Shown here: positions 62,901 through 64,000 of the stretch, piece after piece
How positions within the stretch are numbered: the stretch's first letter is position 1
How the letters are laid out: every line of letters begins with the position of its first letter
Assembly (NCBI GenBank): GCA_021463505.1
Contig: JAJTYR010000014.1
Location: forward strand, 1-64,000
DNA length: 64,000 bases
Direction: 5' to 3'
DNA from: Burkholderiaceae bacterium
GTDB lineage: Bacteria > Pseudomonadota > Gammaproteobacteria > Burkholderiales > Burkholderiaceae_E
Position numbers and translations under genes: made by a program
The notes under the pieces: generated by a model
Databases searched by the model: none
What the model was told of the DNA's origin: nothing
Seen by the model: only the letters and a program-made list of their open reading frames with translations

Positions 62901-64000
62901 GTCGTACTCCTTTGACGGGATGGGGTTGCCGCAAGGGCTGCCGATTCGGAGCGCGGCGCAGGCATGCCTGGCGGTCGCACCGGTGCGGGCCTGGCGTTCG
63001 GATCCGGGTGACGCGCACGCCACAGCTCGATCACGATCAGGGCGGTTGCCGCCAGTTGCAGGGCCACCGTCACTCTCCACGCCAGTGCATGGCCAAGCGC
63101 GATGGACCCCGCCGCCAGCAGCGCCATCACCAGATAGAGCGCGAACCACGGCGCAGCCCGGCGCTCGTTGACCAGATCCTGAACCCGCGGCACCGGGCCC
63201 TTGCCGAGCTTCGGCCCGAAAATCTCGAGCCAGGTCAGGAACGGCACGACCTTGTAGAGCTGGCCCAGGCCGAGCCCGGTCAGACCGCCGAAGACAAACA
63301 GATAGCCGATCGCCGCAGCGTCACGATCGAGTGTCCCCAAGGTCGCGGCCAGCGCGCCCGCCACGAGCGCCAATGCGACCAGCGTGAGCGAGGCGGCCGC
63401 CGTCACACTGTTCAGTTCCAGGTGGCGCCGGCTGCGTGCGCGGTAGAACCGCACGATGTCGACGAAGTAGAAAAGCGCGCCCAGTGCAGCGAGCGCAGCA
63501 CCAATCGACGTGCCCCAGCCCGAGGCCGTCCCGATCCAGACACCGCTCATGCCAGCGGCGATCAGGACCGCCAACCCCGTCACGGTCAGGATCAACGCCG
63601 CATAGGTGCTGCGGTGTGGTTCGTCGGGCGCCAGCATGAACATCGACAGCAGCCGATAGCTGACGCCCATCACGGTCAGCGTGAACCAGCCCCCCAGCCC
63701 CGCCGCGACGTGCAGGCTCAAGCCTTCGGCGGACAGCGCCAGCAGCCAGCCGGGTGGGCGCGGCAGCGCGAAAGCCAGCGCAAACCCGAGACCGATCAGG
63801 CCGGTGAGCAACAGGAAGCCCAGACCGAAGGCCACGAAGCCTGCCGGCAGCGGCAGCGGCCGCACCCCGCGCAGCGTCGCCCAGAGATTGATCGCCGCGA
63901 GCACGAAGCCGGTCAGCACCAGGCTACCCCCGATCGGCAGCCAGGCGGCCGTGAAGTGCATCGACCCGCCAAGTGCCAGGAAGCCCGCCAGCATGGCGGC
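62897..64000 (-). CDS. Polytopic membrane protein, cytochrome oxidase subunit I-like, 5' end outside window
   Basis: The last 367 or so residues are visible; the start lies beyond the right edge. There are about 10 hydrophobic segments. LSLHVAAGLGGWFTLTVMGVSYRLLSMFML is the most conserved part (written here as LSLHVAAGLGGWF and GVSYRLLSMFML), with a histidine in the right place for a haem or metal ligand. Similar proteins are found beside DUF2249 genes in denitrifiers, and some are named as cbb3 oxidase subunit I-like. The C-terminal about 35 residues are Pro/Ala/Arg-rich. It precedes the tandem DUF2249 gene with a 4-bp overlap. Confidence 0.7.
   Translation of the reverse strand, partial: AAMLAGFLALGGSMHFTAAWLPIGGSLVLTGFVLAAINLWATLRGVRPLPLPAGFVAFGLGFLLLTGLIGLGFALAFALPRPPGWLLALSAEGLSLHVAAGLGGWFTLTVMGVSYRLLSMFMLAPDEPHRSTYAALILTVTGLAVLIAAGMSGVWIGTASGWGTSIGAALAALGALFYFVDIVRFYRARSRRHLELNSVTAAASLTLVALALVAGALAATLGTLDRDAAAIGYLFVFGGLTGLGLGQLYKVVPFLTWLEIFGPKLGKGPVPRVQDLVNERRAAPWFALYLVMALLAAGSIALGHALAWRVTVALQLAATALIVIELWRARHPDPNARPAPVRPPGMPAPRSESAALAATPSRQRSTT

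Overview
The window is 64 kb of high-GC chromosomal DNA from a betaproteobacterium, most likely order Burkholderiales. Evidence is the strong GC bias at third codon positions (which produces very long antisense shadow frames), the characteristic mltG-tmk-holB-pilZ-tatD-ankyrin gene order, a TAXI-type TRAP transporter, Liv-type ABC cassettes next to beta-oxidation genes, an E. coli-type gshA, and an MnmC fused-type methyltransferase. I see no tRNA, rRNA, CRISPR array, intact insertion sequence or prophage. The DNA looks like core chromosome with catabolic and efflux modules. Genus cannot be fixed from the sequence alone.

Layout. 1-9.3 kb: mnmC (cut by the window edge), a SPW-repeat membrane protein, an MFS/BT1-like transporter, a DUF3108 protein, a class III aminotransferase and a TAXI-TRAP transporter whose binding protein and fused permease are separated by a clear intrinsic terminator. 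9.3-20 kb: a PLP dehydratase, a TauE/SafE exporter, a HIT protein, serA, nnrS, aspA, an OsmC protein, a GST, a patatin-like lipase, gshA and an NTF2-like protein. 20.06-20.53 kb is an AT-rich islet with a DUF2127-like fragment. 20.5-31 kb: a DUF488 protein, a hydroxyacid dehydrogenase, a ZIP transporter, the ankyrin/tatD/pilZ/holB/tmk/mltG operon, then divergent ygfZ, a DUF4936 protein and an NRDE protein.

29.9-46.0 kb is an uninterrupted minus-strand run of 14 genes. It starts with an acyl-CoA synthetase and a complete branched-chain/amide-type ABC transporter (binding protein, LivH, LivM, LivG, LivF). A FadB-like hydratase/dehydrogenase, a thiolase, a subfamily-I haloalkane dehalogenase, two SDRs, a zinc-independent MDR reductase, an alpha/beta esterase and a GNAT-DUF4197 fusion follow. 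Together they look like uptake, CoA activation and beta-oxidation of an organic acid, possibly a halogenated or branched one; the substrate is inferred, not shown.

46-64 kb: msrB, a small basic protein too short for routine calling, yciB-bolA-ppiC, tadA, an RbsABC-like sugar ABC transporter with an LVIVD-repeat protein, a Rieske-FAD oxidoreductase, a second DUF488 protein, a marR-nodT-emrA-emrB efflux operon with a palindrome at the marR start, and a group (two DUF2249 proteins, a DUF59 protein, a polytopic membrane protein) of the kind found beside nitric-oxide/denitrification genes.

The observations I rate highest are the paired departures from consensus in LivF and LivG, which fall in the same composite ATP site; the in-frame GNAT-DUF4197 fusion that buries a signal peptide; the dehalogenase inside a beta-oxidation operon; and a repeated arrangement in which a -10-like hexamer sits 6-7 nt before the start codon with no ribosome binding site.
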